From Dysidea avara (taxonomy: Eukaryota; Porifera; Demospongiae; Dictyoceratida; Dysideidae), in the NCBI RefSeq assembly GCF_963678975.1, contig NC_089276.1, forward strand, positions 6,349,098 to 6,413,097: DNA of 64,000 bases. Direction: 5' to 3'. Each line of letters starts with the position of its first letter. Position 1 is the stretch's first letter. Positions 12,682 through 24,400 of this stretch are shown here, piece after piece. Under the pieces are notes generated by a model. The model did not search any database, was not told where the DNA came from, and was given only the letters and a program-made list of their open reading frames with translations. A program made the translations under genes and the position numbers.

Positions 12682-13115
12682 ATATGATATCTGTTTATAT
12701 ATTTTGTCAATTAGTATTAGTAATGCTATCTCCATGTGACCATAAAAGGTATGGGAAGATGGGTATTTCTATACTCAACAGATGCTAACACCAAATCCCT
12801 ATAAATATTGTTGTAAAACACAATGCGTTAGTTTCTATATAAACGGCATATGCTAAGCCTGGGCTACAATAGAAAGTACACTAGCTGAAACAATTAACAT
12901 CTAGTCCAGTATGGATAATGGAATCAATTAAGTATTCTGTGACACAGATGACCAAAAGTTCAATGTAGAATGCCACAAGTATTATAGGGGGAAACAGATA
13001 GACATCAAAGTGATTGAGCAACTGTATACTCAGCTCATAATTGGTGAATTTTGTATTTGCAACAATAAATACTGACAGATAGGTGGTGTAGTGTAATATA
13101 CATGGTACACACACA
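12682..13115. other. Convergent 3' intergenic region
   Basis: This separates the PPWD1 stop codon from the stop of the minus-strand gene ending at 13,116. It should hold both 3' UTRs. A plus-strand AATAAA is present near 13,063, a candidate but distant poly(A) signal for PPWD1. Nothing else was recognised. Confidence 0.5.
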
Positions 13116-14966
13116 TCATGTTGGGGTTGGTTTAAACAGAGGATTGTTCAGTGAGATGACCAAGTTATCCTCTAGTGGTTTCATCTTAGCCTCATAGACA
13201 GGATTCTCTAGCACAGCCTTCACCACACTGTTGACTCCTTCACCTTCTCCACTACTTGCTGCAAATATCATATCTGGGTCACGGAATGGTAGTATGTGAC
13301 GTTCCTTCAACCACTGAGCTATGCTCTCTACCATCTCCCTGTTTTACAAAATAAAGAAAGACAGCACTGGGCATTAAATTGATTATAGTGTAGTGTCAAA
13401 AGAGTTCATAGGGAGAGAGTATCTAACTGGCCTGTTCACAGAACAAAGCCTCAGCACCAATCAACAGTTCTGTATCACCAGAAGTATTAATTTGTTCAGA
13501 GGTAAACTTGACTGAGTGATTTTGTACTGGCTATATTGGAAGATGGATACTCTCTCCTTTATGAACTCTTTGTAGTGTTATATAGTTGTCTAGAAAAGTT
13601 ATGTATAGCATTTTCAAAATAGATTACCTGTGTCCATATAGCATATCATAGTGACCGTTATGATTCTCCAACACGCTGGCTAAGTTGTGAAATGCTGTAT
13701 CCACTGATGGACGACTAGTCACCTCTGAAATTATAAACCAAAAAACACATGAACAAGCAGAAACAGAGCTGATGTGTAACTACACCATAAGTCAACACCT
13801 TTCCAAAGCTGCAGTGTGTTTATAAGCTGTGGGCTGTGTTAATTAGCACATTGCTAGCTTCATCAGCAGTGGTGAACAAAACCTGTAGGCCTGGCTTCTT
13901 TGAGCAAGAAACTTCAACCCCATGCGTTAATTGTTCCAGCTTACCCAGCTATAAAACTGGGTTTTGTATATGTATTACTATAGTCTTTCATGTCTGTCTT
14001 GGCATAGCTAGTCTCCCAGAATGGGTACATGAGACTATAGGTGTCTCCATATGTAAGGATATAACAACAGATTAACATATCTAATATTTTCAAAGGAGGT
14101 TAGTCACACATCATAGTCCTATGATGTATTGCCATGGTATTATTGCATAGCCAATGGTGTTTGAAATTGGTATTGTTATTATCTAGCCTATTCACATGAA
14201 GTATGTATAATGTAGCCTTCATTTCTTAGCTAGGAATGCCACACAAAATGTTGGGTTGCTGAAAGAAGGGCTCTTCAGCCGTTTAATTTGTGTATTAGAA
14301 TACTCTATGTTGATACTGCATGACATATTGGGATTGAATGGGTCAAACCTTTCTTACGTGATGTTTGATGACGCTTGACAAACCTCCTTTGTAGTGTTTA
14401 TTACACAGTATTATAGCTACAGTATTATTGGTGGTGAAAAATTTCAGTCCTCAAATTTTGTGGGATCCATATATCTGTTTGCAAAAATTTTACCCTCAAT
14501 CAGACCTCAATTTCTTTTAATTTTGTCATTGCATCCCAATCCAATGACAAGAATAAAAGGGTCTGTATACATGTGGGCAATAATCAATGTGCTGCGAGAT
14601 ACTTTTCATAGTTCACCTTCATTTCCAACTGGTATCACAAATAACACAGCCACAACATGTTCCATAATACTTGTTGGTTTACCCTGTACTGCTAGTGGAT
14701 AAGCCACACTACCTACAGGATAATAGTGGCTACATTATTCACAATATGGTCACCACTGACTGACCTATTAATTGTGTGTGCTCCTTGAGGTGGTCCAGTG
14801 CCGCCACCGAAGGTTGTTCATCATTGCTAACCCTTCGCTCCAGTAAGTGATACTGCTCACTGTACCCCTCTCTGGTAAGACACACCTCATAATCTTTACT
14901 CCTGAATACTTGTTGACTGTGTATCCGCCTTACTGCTCCACATGCCATAGCCAGCTTTGGCTTCAT
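13116..14966 (-). CDS. Unrecognised small conserved-looking protein, three coding exons
   Basis: Minus-strand exons join in phase: 14765-14966, 13628-13724, 13116-13338, giving about 173 residues from an ATG at 14,966. Donors are G|gtcagt and CACAG|gtaatc; acceptors are tttcag and aaacag. The protein is hydrophilic and mixed alpha/beta in look, with no signal peptide, membrane segment or cysteine motif. Visible blocks are YEVCLTREGYSEQYHLLERR, VDTAFHNLASVLENHNGHYD, EMVESIAQWLKERHILPF and ending LNNPLFKPTPT. I do not recognise the family. Alternative 5' end: an ATG at 15,245 starts a short exon (ATGAATCTGAATGAAAG|gtatgt), but its phase does not fit the only available acceptor, so it may be 5' UTR. 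The gene diverges from MIDN. Confidence 0.7.
13399..13571. mobile_element. 173-bp MITE with 9-bp near-perfect target duplication
   Basis: The ends are AAAGAGTTCATAGGGAGAGA and the reverse complement of TCTCTCCTTTATGAACTCTTT, an inverted repeat of about 25 bp. The flanks are GTAGTGTCA (13390-13398) and GTAGTGTTA (13572-13580). The interior shares CAGCACC-ATCAAC and CTGT-TCACCAG blocks with 11,845-11,890, so it is a repeated family. It sits in the intron between the last two exons of the unrecognised minus-strand gene. Confidence 0.8.
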
Positions 14967-15245
14967 CAAACTGCCCTGCACTGTCAAGCTGTGTAGGGGT
15001 GGTGACACTTATAGTTAACGATCAGTGAACCACTGCAGTGTGTTGTGTGTGTTATGGTAGTAAGTAGCTGTAAGTGTAAATTAGACATAGCAGTGCAAGT
15101 GTCTAGCACCTATACCCAGAGGACAAGTGAATTTGCCACGCCTTGTTTTCGACAATCAAATTATTCTCTCTCTCAACACATTCGCACAGGATAACTAATA
15201 CACCATAGATCACACTGACAAATTAACATACCTTTCATTCAGATT

Positions 15246-15437
15246 CATCGTCTCTTCTGTGTTTACAATGTGAAGTGGGTGTGTCACATAAACACCTTAG
15301 ACTTATTTAAGATCACGTGGTAGGTTAGCTATATTAAGTTAGGTGACGTCATCACAGAGTGGTTTGTTTTGTTGGATTCCTCGCGAGTTTCTTTGAGTCC
15401 CAGCGTTGTTCCTAAAGCACACACTAGTCAGGGAGTA
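15246..15437. promoter_or_regulatory. Bidirectional promoter region with CRE and E-box
   Basis: This short stretch separates the 5' end of the minus-strand gene from the MIDN start codon. It contains a perfect palindromic cAMP-response element, TGACGTCA, at 15344-15351, and an E-box, CACGTG, at 15314-15319. Transcription start sites are not visible, so assignment of either site to MIDN or to the minus-strand gene is inference. Confidence 0.55.
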
Positions 15438-18400
15438 ATGGCGACCGGTCCTGAAGTCGACAGTGAGTCGCCTTCATTTCAAGTAGCAGTTAAGACGATG
15501 TTTGGAGAGCGGGTTAATATGACCGTGTCAAACACCGACTCGATTTCCAGCCTCAAACAAAAGATAACGAGGAAACTCAACGTACCAGAAGATGGTTTCA
15601 CTCTTCTCCACAACACAAGGTTGGTGTGTTGTGTCATTAGTAACAAGTGTTGTGGGGTAATTGTGTTGTCATGAGATATTCGTGGGGATGGTCTGCAGCC
15701 GCGCGTGATACGTGCTATATGCTCATTTATGGGATGGCTTAGCCTTAGCCCTGTCATTCTAGTCAGCTATGGTATGATCCTACCATAGATCCGTGGAGAA
15801 GCCTCTTGTGTATAGTGTAGTTTAGATGGGTGCCACACTTTGTGTATTTAATGATGCTGGACATTTGCATGCCTCAATAAAGGAATCCCAGTCTTTCCTT
15901 TAGGTTGTGTAGGTGAAGTTGTTAGCATGGGTGTATTGTATTTCGAAGACTGGACTCATGGACTGAGCTGGAAACAGCCTCTTTACAATAATTGATCATG
16001 TACTTCTTGTAATGCTGGAGGCATCTACAAGCCAACTGATTTTATTGCTCTTCCTCAAGTACCCTAAACATATAACATTAGTGTAGCTATAGCTTTGTAG
16101 GCTGGTACGTGGCTGTGCCTACATAATGAATGCACACTGCATATGAGCAAGTGGGCAGCACATGAGAGCACTTTCTGATTGCCTAAAGAGTAATTATACG
16201 GGAGCAAGAAAGGAATAAACCTACGCCACGACAAAATAGCATCTGTCAATTTTCAGACTAGTACACACAAGTGCACGTTTTAAAAAAATATTCATAAATT
16301 AGTGCGTGTGCAACCTTCGTACTTGTAAGGAAGAGTAGTACCAGCAGATATGGATATGTGTATGCACAAATACCTCAGTTATGAGTGCGTGTGCATGTAT
16401 AATTTAGCTTGAAAATCATTTACATTTATAATAGCAACAACTTGGGCAGGGAGGGAGTTCCAGATTCTGATGGCCAATGGCAAGAATGAATGATGGTAGC
16501 ATTGTAAGAGCTAGGTAATGTCTGGACTATTATTATCCAGCTCAGTTTGTGATTCTAATCCTTGAAATACATTACACCATTAACAAGTATGCTACTCGCA
16601 ATATTGGAACATTTGTTAAATGTCATGTCTGCAAAGGCTGTGCTTGACTGAGTGCTCAAGTAATCGAGGACTTGAGCAGCTTTACAAGGTACTCAAAATT
16701 GTAAATGCATGCAACAGAATTCTGTACTTAATTCTTATTCTTAAGTTTATATACACCTGTGTATGGTGGTATTACCAGTAGTACAGTTTAGAGCTGAGCA
16801 ATAGTACAACTATCATAATCATGATTTGTTAGTAACTTTTATATCATGATAACGATAGTATCACGATAGTTACTAGCAATTATTAAAGACACTCGACCTC
16901 ACGTATACAAACACATGAATACTCCAATTACGTACACACCACACATCTGCTTTTCTAACATTCCACTAAAATTGTTGTGTCAGTGTTACAGTTGTTATCT
17001 TTGTTGTCCATGCTCAAGCTACTGGTCTTTTACAGTTTCTGAACTTCAACATTATCATTTTTGCTTTTGTTATCCATATTTTGACCATGCAAGCACAGAT
17101 ATGGATAAGTAGTCACTGCATGTACAGTACCACGATAGTATACTACTATCAAGATCACGATTGTTACTAGCTATCACGATAATCGATTAATCGCCACTGT
17201 CGCTCACAGGGCCTGAAATTATGTTTTGGAAATGATCTGACAAGTCCTGCTATTTGGTCGGACATCCTCAATAGCACTGTACAAAAACTTCCTAAAAGTG
17301 TTCAGACATTAGCCAGAAATGGTCAGAAAATGGCAGATGTCTGACCATAATTTCAGGCTCTGCGCTCAGCTCTAGTATAATTTCTTTGTTGTGATCTATT
17401 TAAAGCTCACTTGGTGATGAATGTCTGTGTTCAGAACTACCTGGGTCTGGTGTAAAGGGTTGGGGCTTTCTACCACCATGTATAGTCAGCTAAAACCAGA
17501 TCTGATTCCAGTTTGTGTAGGCCATGATATGTGGAGAGCTTTGACAGAATTATCTATTGTGTTGGGAAAAAAAACTGACACTGTCTGTCCATATTTCTAT
17601 TGAATTGAACTTACCAATTGAGGTGGTAGACAAATATTTGTGTGGTGTATTATTATTACCTATTTGCAGACCCCCAATGCCCCCTCCTTATAAAATCCTT
17701 CATTGTAGCTAGTCTAGTAATGTCAGTGTGTACAAGATCAGTATGTTGGTTGGAACCCTTAAGTGTAGAGAAAAGTTGCTGCATCCTGTATTTGTTTTGG
17801 GGTTGTGTACAATCACTGTTTCTTTTTAAACGAGGTGCATGCCCACAGCCGGCTGTGTGCATGTACCTGGTTTGCTGAAATTGTTTTTGTAAAAGTGTGT
17901 GTGCATGTGTGTGTGTGTACCTATGTGTCTATCTATGTTTGTCTGTATGCACCCACGTGAACAAAATCGTAATGGTAAAGTAGCTTGCACGAAATAAGTA
18001 AAAGCGAAAACAAAGTCTGTATTAAACTTCCGAACAGGTGAACTTTGCTCTGAGGTGGTTTCTTTCTGGCGGTCTGAAATATGGGTGTGACAACTCTTCT
18101 CAGGCTTTGTGAATTACCTTCCCTTCGGGTTCTACAGGCGTTTAACAACTGAAAAGCAACAATGCATGCCTTGTAGAGTATCAGGAATACACACAACATG
18201 CTTACACTTGCATGCAAGACTTAACATTGACACATCAACTTTGTCCAGCTGCAGTTAGGATATCCAAATATACACATTTACTACGTAATATCAAGAGTTA
18301 CTCTCTATTATTGATAATATGCTCTACTAAGGAAGAAGGAGCGTATCCATCACACACTGGAAATTTGTGATGAATTTAATTATTCATGCAGTGAGTTATG

Positions 18401-21187
18401 AACAACTTTTTTTGTACATAATACTTGCCCAACAAGTGTAGTTATGTACAACCAGGTAAAATAAACAGGAAGTGTACATAGGAAGTGTATAGTTCACAGG
18501 TCTACCTGTATAATAATTCCATTCATACCTGTAACATTATAATATTATGCTCAAAAAGAAGAGAATTTGAGTCTACTAGTCCTGTCCACAGTGATTGTAC
18601 ACAACTGTACATTTGGTGGGTAGAAGAATTGTAAGTTTATCAACCATCCATCTTAAGATCTCAAACAAATGTTGAACTCTAGATGTTGTATTCTAATGTG
18701 TGTATTTGCAACAGAGTCCTCTTAATCTTCTTTCCATCATGCAACACGTTTATGTTGCTTTCTAAGCTTGTAGTGTATAGTTAGTTACATGGTGAAGAAC
18801 ATTTAAAGTTGTTTTTTTTTGCCCAGTAATCAGAGTATGAAGGACAGCACTCCTTCATACAGTACACTTTTAACATTTCATTTGTAGCTGATAACATGCC
18901 GGCGCATATTTTGAAATGAAATGCGGAGCCATGGAATTATCCTCATAAGTTATCTGCATGCTTTTTACAACATGTGCGATAGTACTTTTGCAAATTTTCA
19001 ATTGTATCGACTATCATAATGTTTGTATCACAGTACGATAGTTAATCATGATAGTAGAACCAAATAATAAGATGTATAATTCAGTGTTAATTTATCCTAT
19101 GTTGTACAAATTCAGCAAAATGCGATCTTGTGAGTTAATTCAGAAAATAATTATAATACATAGTTGAGATAAACCAATATTGTGCCTCCATTGTATAGAG
19201 TATTTTCAGATAAGAATGTGTGATTTGTGCTCACAATGATCACAATATCATGATATAATCTCTGCAATACGATTATTGCATTATCGATTCTATTGCACAT
19301 CACTACAACAGTCTTTGATATGTTTGAATGCATGCCTCAAAATCTTAGATGTGAGAATTTAAGTTGTTCAACTTCTACGCAATCATTTTTACATGTCCTC
19401 TCTCATCTTGGTGTTTACACTCTGTACTATCAAGAGTATAATAATAGTAACCAAGAGTATCAAACGGATATTACCCCGTAATTAATGATTGTGTGAAGTA
19501 TCATGGATGTTTCAGTAATTGTTCATTTATATTGCCATTAAGGGTTGCTGTATTTAGCCCAATTCGGCCACTACACCAAGTGAAAACATGATAGCGTTAA
19601 AGGAAAATGGAGTTCTGGAACTGTCAAGTGGATCCCTGAAGGTGTGGCAACACACTTGTTGTTGTTTTAGTGAGCTGGAGTTATCTTGGTTCCTTACTAC
19701 ACTTTCCTTGTACAATAAGTGTTGAATACTTGGTTGAATAACACAGAAAACTGGCCCGTTGCCACGTATGCATTTCAAATTACCATTTCGCATAAATAAA
19801 CATTACTGAAATATCCATGTTATTTTATGCAATCATTAATTACGGACGTATACACCATTTGGCACTCTTGGTCTCTGTTATATGCTCTTGGTACTATAAA
19901 TAGTAGCAAATAGATTGGTGCCAATTCCATGCACCAGATTTGGTTGCACACATGCGCATGGCAGGACACATATCTTCTCTAAAACACCTTATGAAATTTT
20001 GATGGTCAATAATGTTGCTCTTGCTTTTATATCAGAGAGTGCCATCATAAAACATGAACGCATGCAAATTACAGTAGATGTACACTTATCACCACCTATA
20101 ACGCTTGTTTTTGATCATATGTGCCATCATATGGTATCCTACAGTATTACTTGATGTCATTTGATGTATTCATTACTAGGGAACTAACTGATGGGTGTGT
20201 GCTTGATTATGGGATAGATGATAGCTCAGAGTTGATCGTGGCTCTGCGTATACAATCTGGAATGATGGTATGGTGTGTAGCAACGATAAGTGTCCTTATG
20301 ATGTGTGTATATCTCACCACTAGGGGTTTGCTACAGTCTCCAATCCATTGTTTACCATAGATCGGTCTTTAAATAGTTTATCAGATAAGCAAGTATGTTA
20401 TTATTTTTGCAAATGCCTGTTGTACCTTGTCATTTTTCTACTGTAGATAGATGAGTTTCTAACGGGGAAAGTCCCCCTGTCTGTAGCTTTGCGGGTTGGT
20501 GATGCAATGCTTGTGATTAATGTTCAGAGTGCAACAGCTGCTAAGAATGGTAATAAAAAATTGGACTCTACAGAAGTGGACACAGAAGATATGTGTGATT
20601 CAAGCTCTGACAGAACTGCTAATAGTCCCTCACTCTGTGCCCCCAATAATAACACAATTAACTGTACAGGGTTCCCATTATATGCTAGTGAAGAAGGTAG
20701 TAGTAATACTGATACTAATGCTACCCCCTCAGAGAGGGGATTAATAGATGCCGTACAAAGTGCAAGAAGGACAATTATTAAAAATACACTTTGTGATATG
20801 CTCAGCAAGATATTTCCTGAGGGAGTTCATACGTTACGAAACATTAAGGACATGAAGGCTGGAGACCTTCTTAATAGCAGAAATGGTGATGTCACTTGTC
20901 AACCAAAAAGCAAGAAATGTGATGATCGTCATCCTGATAGAAGAGCGTCAGTGCTCACTAAATCTAAATTTGAAGATAATCAGAAATTACGTGAAAAAGT
21001 TGAACATTTACGACACAAAATGGCTACAGAGAGAGCAAGAAAGAAGGCTAGGAGAAGCAATAGTGCTTCCCCTTGTGGTTGGCTGGAGAAGAGCATACAA
21101 GCCTATCCTCCATCCTCAATACCCTCACAACAGCAGCAAAGACAAGGATATTGTGGTCTAAAGCGTGGTTTTCTCTTAGCTGACTAA
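15438..21187 (+). CDS. MIDN: Midnolin orthologue
   Basis: Midnolin is a nuclear protein that in mammals carries unstable, mostly immediate-early gene products to the proteasome without ubiquitination. Exons: 15438-15619, 20180-20267, 20324-20392, 20447-21187; phases agree and give 359 residues (human 468). Residues about 14-89 are a ubiquitin-like fold (FQVAVKTMFGERVNM ... LNVPEDGFTLLHNTR ... ELIVALRIQ). Residues about 105-140 contain IDEFLTGKVPLSVALRVGD, matching the first part of the mammalian Catch domain. Residues about 212-250 (ARRTIIKNTLCDMLSKIF) fit the second Catch part. Residues about 287-317 (KLREKVEHLRHKMATE then RARKKARR) match the C-terminal helix that docks on the proteasome. 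Between lies a low-complexity Ser/Asn/Thr region. Intron 1 is 4.6 kb and full of transposons. The assignment rests on motif order and sequence recalled from the human protein. Confidence 0.9.
16789..17374. mobile_element. hAT-like MITE interrupted by a second element
   Basis: The outer ends are TAGAGCTGAGCAATAG and CGCTCAGCTCTA, close to the TAGGGCTGAGCGAT ends of the 7016-7429 element. The flanks GTACAGTT (16781-16788) and GTATAATT (17375-17382) look like an 8-bp duplication with two mutations. The interior has repeated CACGATAGT/ACTATCAT steps. A second element occupies 17207-17362 close to the right terminus. Confidence 0.75.
17207..17362. mobile_element. 156-bp MITE nested inside another MITE
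   Basis: The termini are CAGGGCCTGAAATTATG and, reverse-complemented, CAGAGCCTGAAATTATG. The insertion duplicated CGCTCA (17201-17206 and 17363-17368), which is part of the host element's own terminal repeat. This fixes the order of insertion: outer element first, this one later. Confidence 0.8.
17850..18165. repeat. Dispersed repeat copy, partner at about 62,180-62,450
   Basis: The two segments share, in order, GTACCTGGTTTGCTGAA-like sequence, a TG microsatellite, a CTATCTATGTTTGTC block, ACCCAC.TGA.CAAA, then GAGG..GTTTCTTT and GACAAC/GACCTACCTTCCC blocks. The same orientation and spacing over about 300 bp indicate one interspersed family. No ORF or terminal repeat was recognised. Confidence 0.65.
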
Positions 21188-21478
21188 ATAATTTTAATGT
21201 CTTTTTGTCACTGTAAATTACTTTATTTGTGTGAGTGGGTTGTGCATTTTCCGGATATTTCGTAATATTAATGTACCTGATTCCGGTTAATGAACCTGAT
21301 TCCGGTTAATGAAGTTTGTTAACGTTGCTATAGAAACTTGCAAGGCAGGTGTATGTATACGGCTAGCCTCTCAGTATAATAAAAACGTGCGCGAAGTGAT
21401 AGAACGTATTGTACTTACATCGTGAGTTTTCAAGGTTGTTTCCAAATAGTGCGCCCTTAATCACCTCGACTTGTTGCT
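21188..21478 (+). promoter_or_regulatory. DNAI4 upstream region with 19-bp duplication and X-box-like site
   Basis: A 19-bp unit, ACCTGATTCCGGTTAATGA, is repeated twice without spacing at 21275-21293 and 21294-21312. Just downstream, GTTGCTATAGAAAC at 21324-21337 resembles the RFX X-box (GTTGCC-AT-GGYAAC) used by ciliary genes, with a strong left half-site and an imperfect right half. A second partial match, GTTGCTATGGACAA, overlaps the start codon. Function is inferred from the ciliary nature of the gene. Confidence 0.45.
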
Positions 21479-24400
21479 ATGGACAAAAGGGAACTTAGAG
21501 GGACAAATTCACGAATAATGGGGTGAGTATTTCTTCTGTTTAATTCACAATTTCCATCTCATCCCATACAGTACAATTAGAGAGGAGGCAAACAGAGCTA
21601 AGGGTATGAGGAAGGATGGCAGCAGGGCTGGGAGCAGCCTGGCTTCAGGGAGTTTCTCCAGGTTTGGTGGACACTCAAGGATGTCACAGATGATGGGATC
21701 AAAGACCAACCTTGCCTCATTGAGTAGGAAAAACTTAGCATCAGAGAGCATTAGACAATTGAAATCTGAGGTGGGGGTGCATGTATAAGTACATGTATCA
21801 CTGATCAACCTGGCTTACATTTGTCAAATTTTACTGTAGTTTGAAATGCTGTACTAGTGTGTGTAGGTGCACATAATATGACATGTATAGTGCCTTAGTT
21901 GATTTGGTTGGTGGTATTTACAGATCTTTGATGAAAATGGTATTGATGTTACTCCTTTACCAATGGTCTTGACTGATCAAAACCTTGCAAGGTATTTGTA
22001 TAGTATTCTTTTGCACATACTAGCATACAAATTCACATTACAATCTCTTTGTACAAATGCCACCATTGCAGCCGACATTTTTCATTGCAGGAAAAATCAG
22101 GGTGCTGTATTTGGTGATCAAGCTGCCACAGTAAGTATACTACATTATAGCCAGTATGTACACTCAACATACAAGTACATATTGCTAATACAAAACCACA
22201 CTAACTTATATTTCTCCCATCACAGCCACTAGACTCAGTGTTTCAGTCTGTGTATGGAGGCAGCTTTGCTGGGAGCATGGCCCAACCATTCTCCAGGTAT
22301 TGTATTGCCGCAATACATTGTTTATAATTCTACATCCTAAGTTGTTTTATGAAATTTGAGTCAGCTGGACCATTACAAATATATGTTGAAACTTGAATGT
22401 AAATTTTGTGGCATTAAGTTCTGGTATCCCATGTTAGGTCAGTGCTGGGTAGTGTAGCTGAAGGTGGAGCTACCAGTACTCCAGGATCATTCTCAGACAT
22501 CATGCAGTCACCAGTGTCTAGTAGTAAACCTGTACAGAGTGACAGTGAGTTGGGATATATGTATGCATTGTAAGATACAAGCTCTCAATTGATACATTGG
22601 TCCCAAATGTAAGTCCATTTATTATGCAATTTTAAACATTGGATAAATCCAGTAATTCAATGGTTTCTACTGTATGGAACTAACTATAACAGAATGACTG
22701 TTGCTTCTTGCAGTTCAAAGGGAGGATACTAAGGAGCCAGAAATACTGACAGAAGCTGACCTGGAGAAAGATGTATGCTGTATGCCATAACGCCATTAAA
22801 TGTTAGTACTTGTAATAATGACAGGTGGACTTGTATCTCAAGGAAACAGACACCATTTGGATGTTAGATATCCCTGGTACTTGGGTGGCTAAGGAATCTG
22901 AAGAAGCTGCAGAGGTCACTGAAAAGAATGCCAAATACAAGGAGGTCAGCAATTGATGTATGTTCTATTAGAGTGTTTAAGCCCACACTGTATGGTAACT
23001 CACTGTATTATTTGTTAAATGTTGTAGCTGATCAAGACGAGGGCAGGCAATGACCGGTTTGTTCCACGTGAGATGCAGACAATTAATAATCCACCAAAGA
23101 ACAAGGACATTCAAACCATACCAGTAGTGACAAAGGTGACACTTGACTGTTTGTAAATTTATCATGGGCTATTTTACCACTACAGTACTTGCAATAATGT
23201 AATATTAATACTAAATATAGTCTTCATACTAATTTTAATGCAAAATATTTACTTTCTTACAATTAGGAGGTTGGAGTACTGGCCACCACATGGGACATGT
23301 ACGATACTTATGAAGCTCTTAAAGAGACACAACAAGAAGACAGTCAAGGTTGTTGAGGGAAGGGAGTGACAGTTTTACTCATAGTAATGGCCCCTAAACT
23401 ATTTTAGTGATAGCTAATTTAAAACACTGCCTACAGTATCAACTTGTGTTACTATAGTATGAATACAAACTTTTGTATGTCTTCATTGGGCAGTTACAAA
23501 ACCCAGACAGTTGCTGGTGCTAGGTGCTACAAGCTTCGCTAAAGTTTTCAAAGAAACTGCGTAACATTTATTATGTGCATGCATCAATTATGATATTGTT
23601 GTCATATTCACGTTGTCATGTTATACAGATGATGTCACTGCTGCTAGTCGTGCTAGTGCTACCCCCAGGACAGAGAGTCGCAACACTGTGTCCCGTATGA
23701 GCATACGTCCTGATACACGTATGACAGCTGTAAACAACCAGTCAGTGATGGGAGGTTAGTGTACTACTGTATGTTTAGAGGAGAACTTGCATGAGATATG
23801 ATAGTGTGTACTGTGGTACTGGCTGACTAGACATGCATTCATAATGAAACCTTATACAAAGAACCCTCACAATTTAGTCTCCACACAATACCTCAGATAC
23901 AATAGTAAAGTGCACTACAATAGGTACTGTAAAGAAGTAAATTTCATGGAAATTTATCCAGTAAAATCTATACTATAACTATGTACCCATACCAGGTGGT
24001 GGTAACTCAATGTTGATGAGTCATGTGAGCACTATGATCAGTACATATGAGTCTACTGAGATGTTGGTGGGTGGGACTGGTAGGACTGCAGAGAACATGC
24101 CAGACCCTACCCAGCCTAATGACAACCCTATACTGAAGGTGTGTAGTGTACTGTGTTCAGGTTATGTGTACTACCACACTATATACACAGAGTGATGAAC
24201 TAGTGAACAGTCTGAGGATAGCAGAGAGAGCAGTGACACAGAACGTCCACCAGGACAAGCAGGCATTATACAGAGGTCTCCCTGTACTACCAGGTATAGT
24301 AATACTACTCCTATGTGTTGGCCTGTACATGGATACTACAATATCATTATGATCGTGGGAAATCACTTTCACATGAGCTAAAGAATTGAAACATACCTTC

